Shown here in pieces: positions 48,262 through 57,417 of a DNA stretch of 64,000 nt. Source of the DNA: Solibacillus silvestris (GTDB lineage Bacteria; Bacillota; Bacilli; Bacillales_A; Planococcaceae); contig CP014609.1 in NCBI GenBank assembly GCA_001586195.1, positions 780,001 through 844,000 on the forward strand. The letters run 5' to 3'. The notes under the pieces were generated by a model. That model worked only from the letters and a program-made list of their open reading frames with translations. It did not search any database and was not told the DNA's origin. Position numbers and translations under genes: made by a program. Every line of letters starts with the position of its first letter. The first letter of the stretch is position 1.

Positions 48262-49030
48262 ACGCTGGCTTGTGATCGGGACAGATGAGCGGATGAAGTT
48301 TTTGGCGAAGCAATTATCGACAAATGATCGCACGGTGTATTACAAAAACACGACTGTTTGGGATGAAGCGCTGAACAAAGTGGCGTTGGAGCTGCACCCG
48401 ACAGAAATTGTGTTGCCGATCCACCCTTTAACGATTCAAGTGGAGGAGCTTCTAGGCATTCGACAGGCACAGTTTTTTGCGGGGAAATTGACAGATCAGT
48501 GGAAAGAAATACTTGAAAACAAGTGCTTGCATTATTATTTGGAAGATGAAACATTCATCTGGAAAAATGCCGCACTTACTGCAGAAGGCTTTTTAGCACA
48601 CCTGTATAAAGAAAAAGTAAATGTGCAGTATAAAACAATTATGATTACAGGGTTTGGACGTGTAGCAAAAATGCTTGCCCTGTTTTTAACACGTCTCAAT
48701 GCAAAGGTCATCATCGCCGTTCGTTCGGAAACGCAAAAAGCCGAGGCCCTTGCATATGGCTATACTGGTATCGAATTAAATGAGAAAAATGATATGGAAG
48801 CGGATTTTCTGATTAATACGATTCCGACAAAATGGCTGACAAAGGATTTTGAATCATGGATGGTCCGTCCGATTTATGATGTCGCATCAAGCCCGGGATG
48901 TTTGAACGATATCAAATTATCTCAATATGAGCTGCTACCTGCATTACCTGGGAAATACTTTCCGCAAGCTGCAGCAAACTTGTTATACGAAACGATACTA
49001 GATTTACGAAAGGAGGAAGCAAATGCTTGA
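48245..49030 (+). CDS. dpaA: Dipicolinate synthase subunit A
   Basis: 261 residues, somewhat shorter than the ~297-residue B. subtilis SpoVFA. Rossmann-type motif MITGFGRVAKMLALFLTRL, and INTIPTKWLTKDFE. With DpaB it forms dipicolinic acid from the DapA product. It overlaps ymxH by 17 nt; ATGs at 48245, 48251 and 48254 are all possible and no clear ribosome-binding site is seen, so coupled translation is likely. The variant GFGRVAK replaces the more usual GLGRTG. Confidence 0.88.
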   Translation: MPMMTERWLVIGTDERMKFLAKQLSTNDRTVYYKNTTVWDEALNKVALELHPTEIVLPIHPLTIQVEELLGIRQAQFFAGKLTDQWKEILENKCLHYYLEDETFIWKNAALTAEGFLAHLYKEKVNVQYKTIMITGFGRVAKMLALFLTRLNAKVIIAVRSETQKAEALAYGYTGIELNEKNDMEADFLINTIPTKWLTKDFESWMVRPIYDVASSPGCLNDIKLSQYELLPALPGKYFPQAAANLLYETILDLRKEEANA

Positions 49031-49613
49031 GGGAAAACGCATTGGTTTAGGAATTACCGCATCACATTGTACGTATGAAGATGTCATACCGAAAATTACC
49101 CAATTTCGTGAAGCCGGTGCAACCGTTGTACCGATTATAACGCCTTCTGTATTACACGCTGCTACACGATTTGGAACGGGTGAAGAATGGATTGCGAAAA
49201 TCGAAGAATTCTCTGGGGAAAAGGTTGTCAGTTCCATTGCGGAAGCGGAGCCATTTGGGCCGAGTAATCCGTTAGACTGTATGGTAATTGCGCCGATGAC
49301 AGGGAATTCCATCAGTAAATTTGCGAATGCCGCAACAGACAGTGCCGTACTGATGGCAGCAAAAGCAACACTCCGAAATGGTTCACCTGTAGTACTTGGT
49401 ATTTCAACGAATGATGCGCTTGGGTTAAACGGGATGAATTTAATGAAATTAATGAATGCGAAAAACATTTTCTTCATTCCATTCGGTCAGGACGATCCAA
49501 TTAAAAAACCGACGTCGCTTATAGCAGATTTCACAAAAATGCTCGATACTGTAGCATATACGCTCGCTCATAAAAAACAGATTCAACCGATATTTATACA
49601 ATATTTTAAATAA
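49023..49613 (+). CDS. dpaB: Dipicolinate synthase subunit B (flavoprotein-like)
   Basis: 196 residues of flavoprotein-like fold: GLGITASHCTYEDVIPKI and APMTGNSISKFANAATDSA, typical of DpaB/SpoVFB. Overlaps dpaA by 8 nt and has AAAGGAGGAAG before ATG 49023. Spore DPA protects DNA and contributes to heat resistance. Confidence 0.92.
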   Translation: MLEGKRIGLGITASHCTYEDVIPKITQFREAGATVVPIITPSVLHAATRFGTGEEWIAKIEEFSGEKVVSSIAEAEPFGPSNPLDCMVIAPMTGNSISKFANAATDSAVLMAAKATLRNGSPVVLGISTNDALGLNGMNLMKLMNAKNIFFIPFGQDDPIKKPTSLIADFTKMLDTVAYTLAHKKQIQPIFIQYFK

Positions 49614-49644
49614 TCAAATTATCTCGCACAATTCTAATAATATA

Positions 49645-49653
49645 TGATACAAT
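49645..49653 (+). promoter_or_regulatory. Extended -10 promoter for asd-dapA
   Basis: TGATACAAT is an extended -10 (TGn plus TACAAT) lying about 45 nt upstream of the asd ATG. The -35 region is poor. Confidence 0.5.
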
Positions 49654-49697
49654 ATCCAACATTATATACATACCGATAATTTTAGGAGAGATGAGAC

Positions 49698-50738
49698 ATG
49701 ACAAAGAAATTGAATGTTGCCGTAGTTGGGGCAACAGGAGCTGTTGGTTCAAAAATGATGGAGAAGCTGATTGAGCGCAAATTTCCAATTGCATCTATCA
49801 AGTTTTTAGCTTCTGCTCGTTCAGCGGGAAAACAAATTGAATTTAATGGTGAAAACTATACGATAGAAGAAGCGAAACCGGAAAGCTTTGAAGGGATCGA
49901 TCTAGCATTATTTTCAGCAGGCGGGGCTGTATCAGAAGTATTGGCACCTGAAGCAGCAAAGCGTGGAGCGATTGTGATTGATAACACAAGCCATTTCCGT
50001 ATGGATCCAGAGGTACCGCTTGTTGTACCGGAAGTAAATCGCCATGCATTAAAAACGATTCCAAAAGGGATTATCGCAAATCCAAACTGTTCGACAATTC
50101 AAATGGTTGCAGCATTACAGCCAATCCGTGAAAAGTTCGGTCTAACAAAAGTTGTCGTATCGACATATCAAGCGGTATCCGGTTCTGGTGTGGCAGCAAT
50201 TGAAGAGCTGCGTGAGCAAAGTGCACAGTGGGATGCAGGTAAAAACGTTGAAGCGAAAGTTTTGCCGGTAAAATCAGATAAAAAACATTATCCAATCGCA
50301 CGTAACGTCATTCCGCAAATCGATAAATTTACGGACAATGGCTTTACATATGAAGAAATGAAAATGATCAATGAAACGAAAAAAATTATGGAAGCACCTG
50401 AGCTGAAAGTCGCTGCAACATGTGTACGTGTTCCGGTTGTTTCCGGCCACTCAGAATCGGTTTATATCGAACTTGAGCAAGAAGCAACAGTACAGCAAAT
50501 TTTTGACGCATTAACGGATGCACCGGGGATTGTACTGCAAGATGACATTCGCGAACAGCTTTACCCGATGCCAATTTTTGCGGAAAATGAAGAACCGACA
50601 TATGTTGGACGTATTCGCCAAGATTTAGACAACAAAAAAGGATTCCACTTATGGATTGTGTCAGATAATTTATTAAAAGGGGCTGCACTCAACTCAATTC
50701 AAATTGCAGAAGCTATGCTAGAGGATCACTTACTATAA
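49698..50738 (+). CDS. asd: Aspartate-semialdehyde dehydrogenase
   Basis: 346 residues. NADP-binding VVGATGAVGSKMMEKL, catalytic Cys in ANPNCSTIQM, and the C-terminal His region RVPVVSGHSE. It reduces aspartyl phosphate to the semialdehyde used for lysine, threonine and dipicolinate. TTAGGAGAG precedes the ATG. dapA follows after 17 nt, with no aspartokinase gene between. Confidence 0.97.
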   Translation: MTKKLNVAVVGATGAVGSKMMEKLIERKFPIASIKFLASARSAGKQIEFNGENYTIEEAKPESFEGIDLALFSAGGAVSEVLAPEAAKRGAIVIDNTSHFRMDPEVPLVVPEVNRHALKTIPKGIIANPNCSTIQMVAALQPIREKFGLTKVVVSTYQAVSGSGVAAIEELREQSAQWDAGKNVEAKVLPVKSDKKHYPIARNVIPQIDKFTDNGFTYEEMKMINETKKIMEAPELKVAATCVRVPVVSGHSESVYIELEQEATVQQIFDALTDAPGIVLQDDIREQLYPMPIFAENEEPTYVGRIRQDLDNKKGFHLWIVSDNLLKGAALNSIQIAEAMLEDHLL

Positions 50739-50755
50739 GGGGAGGATTATTAGTT

Positions 50756-51667
50756 ATGGATTTCGGACGTATTGGTACAGCGATGATTACGCCGTTTAAA
50801 AAAGACGGTACGATTAATTATCCTGAGTTAGAACGTATCATTAATCATTTAATTGAAAATGGTACAGATTCAATTATTGCTTGTGGAACAACTTCGGAAA
50901 ACCCGACAATGTCAACTGAGGAAAAAATCGAGGTCGTGCGCTTTACAGTTGAAAAAGTGGCAGGTCGCATCCCTGTTATCGCAGGTACAGGTGATAACGA
51001 AACAGCTTACTCGATTATGATGACTCATAAAGCAGAGGAAAATGGGGCAAACGGAATCATGCTCGTAACTCCATATTATAATAAGCCAAACCAGCGCGGC
51101 ATGTATGCCCACTTTAAAACAATCGCAAAAGAAACAAAACTTCCTGTAATGCTATATAATGTCCCTGGTCGTACAGGTGCCAACATTTTAGCGGAAACAA
51201 CGATTGCGATCAGCAAAGACGTACCGAATATTACATGCATTAAAGAAGCAAGCGGTAACCTGGATCAGATGGGCGACATCATTGAAAATGTCGATTCGGA
51301 TTTCCATGTGTACTCAGGTGATGACGGGTTAACATTGCCACTTCTTGCAATCGGCGGTCGCGGTATTATTTCTGTCGCTTCACATGTTGTAGGAAAAGAT
51401 ATGCAGCAAATGGTTCGCGCATTTGAAGAAGGCCGTCATCAGGAGGCTGCAAAAATTCACCGTGCATTACTGCCGCTCGTTCGTGCGCTGTTTGCACAAC
51501 CGAATCCATCACCAATTAAATATGCGATGACAAAACTAGGCTTTGATACGCTTGATGTACGGATGCCAATGATGGAAATGCTACCGGAAGAAAAGGCAGC
51601 ATTTGATGAAATTTGGGATACGTATCAGGAAAAAGCAAAAGGTTTCCGCGCATTACAAGTAAACTAA
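50756..51667 (+). CDS. dapA: 4-hydroxy-tetrahydrodipicolinate synthase
   Basis: 303 residues, a TIM barrel. Catalytic Lys in CIKEASGN, Tyr in LYNVPGRTG, and CGTTSENPTMSTEEK. It condenses aspartate semialdehyde with pyruvate; its product feeds both lysine and, via DpaAB, spore dipicolinate. GGGGAGG precedes ATG 50756. Confidence 0.97.
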   Translation: MDFGRIGTAMITPFKKDGTINYPELERIINHLIENGTDSIIACGTTSENPTMSTEEKIEVVRFTVEKVAGRIPVIAGTGDNETAYSIMMTHKAEENGANGIMLVTPYYNKPNQRGMYAHFKTIAKETKLPVMLYNVPGRTGANILAETTIAISKDVPNITCIKEASGNLDQMGDIIENVDSDFHVYSGDDGLTLPLLAIGGRGIISVASHVVGKDMQQMVRAFEEGRHQEAAKIHRALLPLVRALFAQPNPSPIKYAMTKLGFDTLDVRMPMMEMLPEEKAAFDEIWDTYQEKAKGFRALQVN

Positions 51668-51674
51668 CACATAC

Positions 51675-51716
51675 ACAGTCACTCCTTCCGATGAGAAGCG
51701 GGTGACTGTTTTTTTA
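51675..51716 (+). terminator. Terminator after dapA
   Basis: ACAGTCAC (51675-51682) pairs with GTGACTGT (51702-51709), followed by T7. Confidence 0.85.
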
Positions 51717-51728
51717 TTTTAGCGAATT

Positions 51729-51842
51729 TGAGGATTATAGAGGATGAACTGAGAATTATTCATAACTAACTGAGGATTATTCGTCAATGCTTGAGGATTA
51801 TCCGTCACCAGCTGAGGATTACACAGTTTAAACTGAGGATTA
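51729..51842. repeat. Six-copy TGAGGATTA array with 21-nt period
   Basis: TGAGGATTA (one copy TGAGAATTA) starts at 51729, 51750, 51771, 51792, 51813 and 51834: exactly 21 nt each time. The 12-nt spacers differ. It sits between the dapA terminator and rnjB, and the plus strand has stops in frame. The minus strand stays open across the array (NPQxxxx repeats) but has no ATG. Confidence 0.85.
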
Positions 51843-51993
51843 AAATTTCCGCGCCAAGTAAAACGGCTGCGATTTTAATTTGCCCGGCATAACGTAAAAA
51901 AAGAAAATCACTTTTTTATTTGTACTAACGTCATTCTCACCGTATAATGAACTTTAAGTGGTTGCTGTTCGGAACAATTTAGGAGGAAATAAA

Positions 51994-53661
51994 GTGACAA
52001 AATCAAAAAATGAACTAATCCGTGTCATTCCATTAGGTGGAGTTGGCGAAATCGGAAAATCAATGTATGTAATAGAAATCGATGAAGAGCTTTTCGTAGT
52101 AGACAGTGGGCTCATGTTCCCAGAAGACGAAATGCTTGGAATTGATATCGTCATTCCAGATATCACGTATTTAGAGGAAAATAAAGATCGCGTAAAAGGT
52201 ATTTTCCTGACACATGGACATGAAGATGCAATTGGATCGATTGCGTATGTATTAAAGAAAATTAAAGCACCGGTATACGGTTCGAAGTTAACGATCGCAT
52301 TGGCGAAGGAGCATTTAAAAGAATTGCCTGCACCTTACCAAGTGAAATTCTTTGAAGTATCGAGCAATAGTCGCATGAACTTCAATTCTACTTATGTGAC
52401 ATTCTTCCATACAACACATAGTATTCCAGATTCATTAGGTATCGTGTTCCATACTTCTGAAGGCGCTATCGTTCACACGGGTGAATTTAAATTTGACCAG
52501 TCGGCAACAGGCAAGTTCAAGCCGGATTTGGCAAAGATGGCGATGCTCGGTGAAGAAGGCGTATTCATGCTTTTATCAGAATCAATGGAAGCAGAACGTC
52601 CAGGCTATACAACAAGTGAAGCAGTTATTGCAGAAGAATTGCAAAAAACGTTCCATTCGGCACCAGGTCGAATTATCGTAGCATTATATGCGTCCAACTT
52701 TATTCGTATTCAGCAAGTGTTTAGACAAGCTGCCGCATCGCACCGTAAAGTCGCGGTAGTCGGAAAATCGTTAGAAAAAATGGTCGATATCGGTGTGAAC
52801 CTAGGCTACTTGGAAATCGATGAATCAACACTTGTACCAGTAAACGAAATTCATAAATATCATGATGACGAAATTATTATTATGGCTACGGGCAACAAAG
52901 GTGAACCACTTGATGCACTAGATAAAATTGTGCGTAAACACCACCGTGACATTAAAATCAGAAATACAGATACAGTCCTAATTACATTTACACCATCACC
53001 AAGCATGGAAGTGCAAATGTATAACACGATGAACCAATTGGCAAAAGCGGGCGCACATGTCATGACTTCGAACAAGAAAGTCCACGTTTCCGGTCACGGC
53101 AGCGCGGAAGATTTAAAACTGATGCTGAACTTTATGAAGCCGAAATACTTTATTCCGGTTCAAGGGGAGTACCGCATGTTAATTGCGCACTCGAAACTTG
53201 CACAACAAGTAGGTCTGCAAAAATCACAAATCTTCATTGCAGATAAAGGCGATATTGTTGAATACAAAAACGGCAAAGTGCGTATGACAGGTCGTGTACA
53301 AGCAGGGAATGTATTAATCGACGGAATCGGTGTAGGCGATGTAGGGAATATTGTACTGCGCGACCGTAAACTGCTTTCTCAAGATGGTATCTTCATTGTC
53401 GTTGTGACATTAAACCGTGCACAGAAGAAAATTGCTTCAGGTCCCGAAATTTTATCGCGCGGATTCGTTTACGTTCGTGAATCAGAACAGTTAATGGAAG
53501 AAGCATCTGAAATCGCACGCGAAGTGATCGAGAAATATGTCGGCAAAGAAACGTTCGAATGGACAAACATTAAGCAAGAAATTCGCGACACACTAAATCA
53601 ATATTTATTCCAAAAAACAAAACGTCGTCCAATGATTATTCCGATCATTATGGAGTACTAA
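51994..53661 (+). CDS. rnjB: Ribonuclease J2
   Basis: 555 residues of metallo-beta-lactamase/beta-CASP family: GGVGEIGKSMYVIEIDEEL, THGHEDAIGS, TTHSIPDSLGI, HTGEFKFDQ, and SGHGSAEDLK. The metal motif has HGHEDA where RNase J1 has HGHEDH, a ligand loss known for J2. It pairs with J1 in mRNA decay and rRNA maturation. Start GTG 51994 after TTAGGAGGAAAT; an upstream GTG at 51958 would include that site. Confidence 0.93.
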   Translation: MTKSKNELIRVIPLGGVGEIGKSMYVIEIDEELFVVDSGLMFPEDEMLGIDIVIPDITYLEENKDRVKGIFLTHGHEDAIGSIAYVLKKIKAPVYGSKLTIALAKEHLKELPAPYQVKFFEVSSNSRMNFNSTYVTFFHTTHSIPDSLGIVFHTSEGAIVHTGEFKFDQSATGKFKPDLAKMAMLGEEGVFMLLSESMEAERPGYTTSEAVIAEELQKTFHSAPGRIIVALYASNFIRIQQVFRQAAASHRKVAVVGKSLEKMVDIGVNLGYLEIDESTLVPVNEIHKYHDDEIIIMATGNKGEPLDALDKIVRKHHRDIKIRNTDTVLITFTPSPSMEVQMYNTMNQLAKAGAHVMTSNKKVHVSGHGSAEDLKLMLNFMKPKYFIPVQGEYRMLIAHSKLAQQVGLQKSQIFIADKGDIVEYKNGKVRMTGRVQAGNVLIDGIGVGDVGNIVLRDRKLLSQDGIFIVVVTLNRAQKKIASGPEILSRGFVYVRESEQLMEEASEIAREVIEKYVGKETFEWTNIKQEIRDTLNQYLFQKTKRRPMIIPIIMEY

Positions 53662-53698
53662 TTTAAATATTAAAAAAACCACATCAACTATTAAAATA

Positions 53699-53806
53699 GA
53701 TGATTGGAATGAAGGGGAGGCGACTCCAGCGGGAACAGCACGATGCCTGAGACTACAGGCTCAGGCCGTGCCCGCGGAAAGCGTCCGACCCGTAATGGAA
53801 ATCATC
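53699..53806 (+). repeat. Intergenic repeat, short palindromic form (rnjB-ftsK gap)
   Basis: Ends pair: GATGATT (53699-53705) and AATCATC (53800-53806). The core has GCGGGAACAGC...GCCGTGCCCGC and CCTGAG...CTCAGG pairs. GGAATGAAGGGGAGGCGACT matches the left end at 26416. It lacks the two-hairpin module. I recall similar sequences in other Bacillales gaps but cannot verify that here. Confidence 0.7.
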
Positions 53807-53840
53807 CTTGTCTCATGAGGATGCGCTATATCTAATAATA

Positions 53841-53882
53841 AAAAAGGGTTTTCTTACATTAAGCGTGAGAAAGCCCTTTTTC
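53841..53882. terminator. Strong terminator in the rnjB-ftsK gap
   Basis: AAAAAGGGTTTTCTTAC (53841-53857) pairs over 17 bp with GTGAGAAAGCCCTTTTT (53865-53881), including two G-U pairs. It could act in both directions. Confidence 0.88.
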
Positions 53883-54130
53883 TAACTAAATTTCCGGAGT
53901 CGAGATGTTCTTTATAGAGTTGAAATTAGCGAGAGCTGGATAAAGACAGTAAAACCTGAAGATTACGTGAAAAAAACTGATTTTTCGGTACATAGCGGTA
54001 AAACTATTTTAATTCAGCACAAACTAAGTTATCGCTTACGCTTAAATAACACATCAACATAATTCGGAAGCCTATGTTGCAACTTTGGCGTCTAACAATA
54101 TGGAACAATTTTTAAGTAGGTGAACAACGA
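53883..54130. other. Non-coding region before ftsK
   Basis: About 250 AT-rich bases with no ORF or clear repeat. In B. subtilis tepA lies between rnjB and spoIIIE; nothing resembling it is found here. A promoter for ftsK must lie here but no pair stands out. Confidence 0.4.
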
Positions 54131-56428
54131 TTGGATAAAAAGAAAAGTAGTAAGTCAAAAGCAAAAGCAAAGCCGACGCTAAAGCCAAAAACAAAAGAAG
54201 AGATGCATCCGCTCGCATATGAAATTATCGGATTGCTGCTCATCGCATTAGCCATTATCGAATTTCTGGAGTTCGGACTTGTTGGACGAATGCTCCATTC
54301 AATTGCCATGTTTTTCTTCGGCAATTTACATTTTATCATTCCGTTATTATGCTTTTTAATCGCAGGGATGTTAATGGTTAAACGCCGTGGTGTCGCATTC
54401 AATACCCGTGTCGTATACGGTGTGCTGTTTGTCGGGGCAAGCTTGACAATTTTTAGTCATAGTTTGTTATTCGAACAAATGCATGCAACAAATACATTGT
54501 TGTCCAATTCCGTATTAAAGGAAACTTGGAGAATTCTCATCAGTACGGACGGAATCGTAAACCGCAGCAATGCGCTCGGCGGAGGGATGATCGGCGGATT
54601 ATTATTCAGCCTGTTCCACGTTTTATTTGATGCTTCGGGAGCTAAAATTGCCGCATTTGTATTATTGGCAATCGGAATTATTTTAATTACCGGAAAGGCG
54701 CTCGTGCCAATATTAGTGGAGAAAGCCCCGAAACTTAAGGGAAAGTTCAAAAGGACGAAACGCAGCACAAGAAGTAAGCCGCAACCTGAAACGAAAGAGA
54801 AGCAGCGTCGTTCTAAAACCGAACCGATTATAGAAGAGGAAGCGGCTGATTTGGAAGACCTGATTATTACAACGGCAACGCCAGCACCACATCATGAACC
54901 GATCATTTCAAATTTTGTGGAGCAGGTAAAACAGGAAAAGCAAAAGGGTAGCGAAATTGAGGTAGAAGAAAAAATAAGTGAGCCGATCATGGCTGTAACT
55001 TCCGAACCGGACCAAACTTACATTTTACCGTCCATGCAGCAACTGAATCCACCACCAGAACATGATCAAAGCGGTGAATATTCGGTCATTCAAATGAATG
55101 CAAAAAAACTGGAACAAACATTTTTAAGCTTTGGTGTAAAAGCGAAAGTGACACAGGTTCATTTAGGTCCTGCAGTTACAAAATATGAAGTCATGCCGGA
55201 CACTGGTGTAAAAGTAAGTAAAATTGTCAGCCTTCAAGATGATTTGGCACTTGCCCTAGCAGCAAAAGATATTCGTATTGAAGCTCCGATTCCAGGTAAG
55301 TCGGCTGTCGGGATTGAAGTACCGAACAGTGAAGTAGCTGTCGTAACATTACGTGAAGTGCTTGAAGCAAATGAGCAGGTGAAAGTCGGGGCCAAATTGC
55401 TGGTAAGTTTGGGACGCGATGTAACAGGCCAGGCGATTGCGGCAGAACTTAACAAAATGCCCCACTTACTGGTCGCTGGTTCAACCGGCAGCGGAAAAAG
55501 TGTATGTATCAATGGCATTATTGTGTCACTATTAATGCGCGCAAAGCCAAGTGAAGTGAAAATGATGATGATCGATCCGAAAATGGTGGAGCTGAGTGTA
55601 TATAATGGTATTCCGCATTTATTGGCACCGGTTGTAACAGATCCGCGTAAAGCAGCACAGGCTTTACAAAAAGTTGTGTCGGAAATGGAACGACGCTACG
55701 ATCTATTTTCACATTCCGGTACAAGGAATATTGAAGGATATAACGAATATATCGATATAAGCAATGAAGCGGCAATGGAGAAACAGCCGAAGCTTCCCTA
55801 CATTGTCGTAATTGTCGACGAGCTGGCGGACTTAATGATGGTTGCGTCAAGTGAAGTGGAGGATGCGATTACACGACTTGCCCAAATGGCGCGTGCAGCA
55901 GGAATTCACCTCATTATCGCGACACAAAGACCGTCTGTTGATGTTATTACCGGCATCATCAAAGCAAATATTCCTTCCCGTATTGCATTTGCCGTGTCAT
56001 CTGCAGTCGATTCCCGCACCATTTTGGATATGGGTGGGGCAGAGCGACTACTTGGCCGCGGCGATATGCTGTATTTACCGGCAGGAGCATCCAAACCAGT
56101 CCGTGTGCAAGGTGCATTTGTAAGTGATCATGAAGTGGAACGAATTATTAACAGTGTCATTGAACAGCAAAAAGCACAATATGAGGAGGCGATGATTCCG
56201 ACAGATGAACCGATTGTTGATGTGATGGATGAAACGGATGACTTGTATGACGATGCAGTACAGCTCGTAATGGAAATGCAAACAGCTTCCGTATCTTTAC
56301 TGCAGCGCCGATTTAGAATCGGGTATTCACGTGCAGCCCGAATTGTCGATCAAATGGAGCAACGCGGTGTCGTCGGACCACCTGAAGGCAGTAAACCGCG
56401 CCAAGTTCTAGGGAACCGATTTAACTAG
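54131..56428 (+). CDS. DNA translocase FtsK/SpoIIIE
   Basis: 765 residues. Four N-terminal membrane helices (about 32-185), a charged linker, and a RecA-like motor: Walker [17 protein letters not shown], Walker [17 protein letters not shown], and [20 protein letters not shown]. The C-terminal gamma winged helix is [20 protein letters not shown]. Synteny with rnjB and ymfC matches B. subtilis spoIIIE, which pumps the chromosome into the forespore; FtsK versus SpoIIIE role cannot be settled from sequence. Start TTG 54131, with TAGGTGAA upstream. Confidence 0.94.
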   Translation: MDKKKSSKSKAKAKPTLKPKTKEEMHPLAYEIIGLLLIALAIIEFLEFGLVGRMLHSIAMFFFGNLHFIIPLLCFLIAGMLMVKRRGVAFNTRVVYGVLFVGASLTIFSHSLLFEQMHATNTLLSNSVLKETWRILISTDGIVNRSNALGGGMIGGLLFSLFHVLFDASGAKIAAFVLLAIGIILITGKALVPILVEKAPKLKGKFKRTKRSTRSKPQPETKEKQRRSKTEPIIEEEAADLEDLIITTATPAPHHEPIISNFVEQVKQEKQKGSEIEVEEKISEPIMAVTSEPDQTYILPSMQQLNPPPEHDQSGEYSVIQMNAKKLEQTFLSFGVKAKVTQVHLGPAVTKYEVMPDTGVKVSKIVSLQDDLALALAAKDIRIEAPIPGKSAVGIEVPNSEVAVVTLREVLEANEQVKVGAKLLVSLGRDVTGQAIAAELNKMPHLLVAGSTGSGKSVCINGIIVSLLMRAKPSEVKMMMIDPKMVELSVYNGIPHLLAPVVTDPRKAAQALQKVVSEMERRYDLFSHSGTRNIEGYNEYIDISNEAAMEKQPKLPYIVVIVDELADLMMVASSEVEDAITRLAQMARAAGIHLIIATQRPSVDVITGIIKANIPSRIAFAVSSAVDSRTILDMGGAERLLGRGDMLYLPAGASKPVRVQGAFVSDHEVERIINSVIEQQKAQYEEAMIPTDEPIVDVMDETDDLYDDAVQLVMEMQTASVSLLQRRFRIGYSRAARIVDQMEQRGVVGPPEGSKPRQVLGNRFN

Positions 56429-56588
56429 AAAACCTTGACATTATCGGACTTTTCGGAATATATTCTTTTCTATAAGTTTTGAAATAAATTCGCTAATTTT
56501 TCACATTAACGTAACACATTTAAAGAAATATGTTTTCTTTTTTCGTTTAAAGTGTTATATTATTCACGAATTAGTAGGAATGTTGTAC

Positions 56589-56602
56589 ATCAGATGTCTG
56601 AT
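56589..56602 (+). promoter_or_regulatory. Palindrome upstream of the GntR gene ymfC
   Basis: ATCAGA-TG-TCTGAT forms a near-perfect palindrome 26-39 nt before the start codon, and downstream of a TATATT -10-like sequence. Autoregulation is possible; inference only. Confidence 0.45.
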
Positions 56603-56627
56603 CTCTATGTTATGGTGGTGATACTAA

Positions 56628-57356
56628 TTGACAATTAAAGCAGATCATCGTCATTTATACTTACAAGTTATTGATCGTTTGAAGTCAGATATAGATAAAG
56701 GGACCTATCGTGAGAACGAAAAATTACCCTCAGAATTCGAACTTTCAAAGACATTAGGTGTAAGTCGTGCAACGCTTCGTGAAGCACTGCGACTGTTGGA
56801 AGAAGAAAACATTATTGTCCGACGTCATGGTGTTGGTACATTCGTCAATCCAAAGCCGGTCTTTACGTCAGGTATTGAACATTTATCGAGTGTATCATCT
56901 ATGATTGAAAACGCTGGTATGAATCCAGGCACAATCTTCATCAGTGCGAAGGAAGAAAAAGCCACGGAAGATGATGTCGAACGTTTCCAAGCTGACATTG
57001 ATGACAATGTTATCACGATTGAACGTGTAAGAACGGCAGACAATGAACCGGTCGTCTACTGTGTGGACAAAGTACCGGCAAATTTACTGCCAAAAGAATT
57101 TATAAGTAATCAAAACGTTTCTATTTTCTCGGCTTTAGAGCAAAACGGATCCATCCGTGTCGCATATGCAGTGACATATATCGATCCTGTAGGCTTCCAC
57201 GATGAAGTATCACCGATATTGAAATGTGGGCCGGAAACAGCATTGCTTGTATTAAAGCAACTTCACTATGATGAAAATGATCGTGTTGTTCTTTATTCAA
57301 AAAATTATTTCAGAGCTGACAAATTCAGCTTCCATGTAGTACGTAAACGGGTGTAG
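56628..57356 (+). CDS. ymfC: GntR-family regulator with UTRA ligand domain (YmfC-like)
   Basis: 242 residues of the HutC subfamily: winged helix [49 protein letters not shown]; then a UTRA effector domain (about 85-240, with [20 protein letters not shown]). It lies just upstream of the nup nucleoside importer and may control it. Start TTG 56628 with GGTGGTG upstream. The effector is unknown. Confidence 0.88.
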   Translation: MTIKADHRHLYLQVIDRLKSDIDKGTYRENEKLPSEFELSKTLGVSRATLREALRLLEEENIIVRRHGVGTFVNPKPVFTSGIEHLSSVSSMIENAGMNPGTIFISAKEEKATEDDVERFQADIDDNVITIERVRTADNEPVVYCVDKVPANLLPKEFISNQNVSIFSALEQNGSIRVAYAVTYIDPVGFHDEVSPILKCGPETALLVLKQLHYDENDRVVLYSKNYFRADKFSFHVVRKRV

Positions 57357-57417
57357 AACAATAATTTCTATTATTTAATTCCTGCTAATATCAATTACCT
57401 TTGAGGGGGACTCATTA

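Noticed and set aside
51729-51842. CRISPR array
   Set aside because: Repeat word is 9 nt and spacer 12 nt, far too short; no cas genes nearby.
57357-57417. Purine riboswitch before nupN
   Set aside because: The gap is only 61 nt and shows no three-way junction with the conserved core; nor does the 58.6-58.8 kb gap before nupO.
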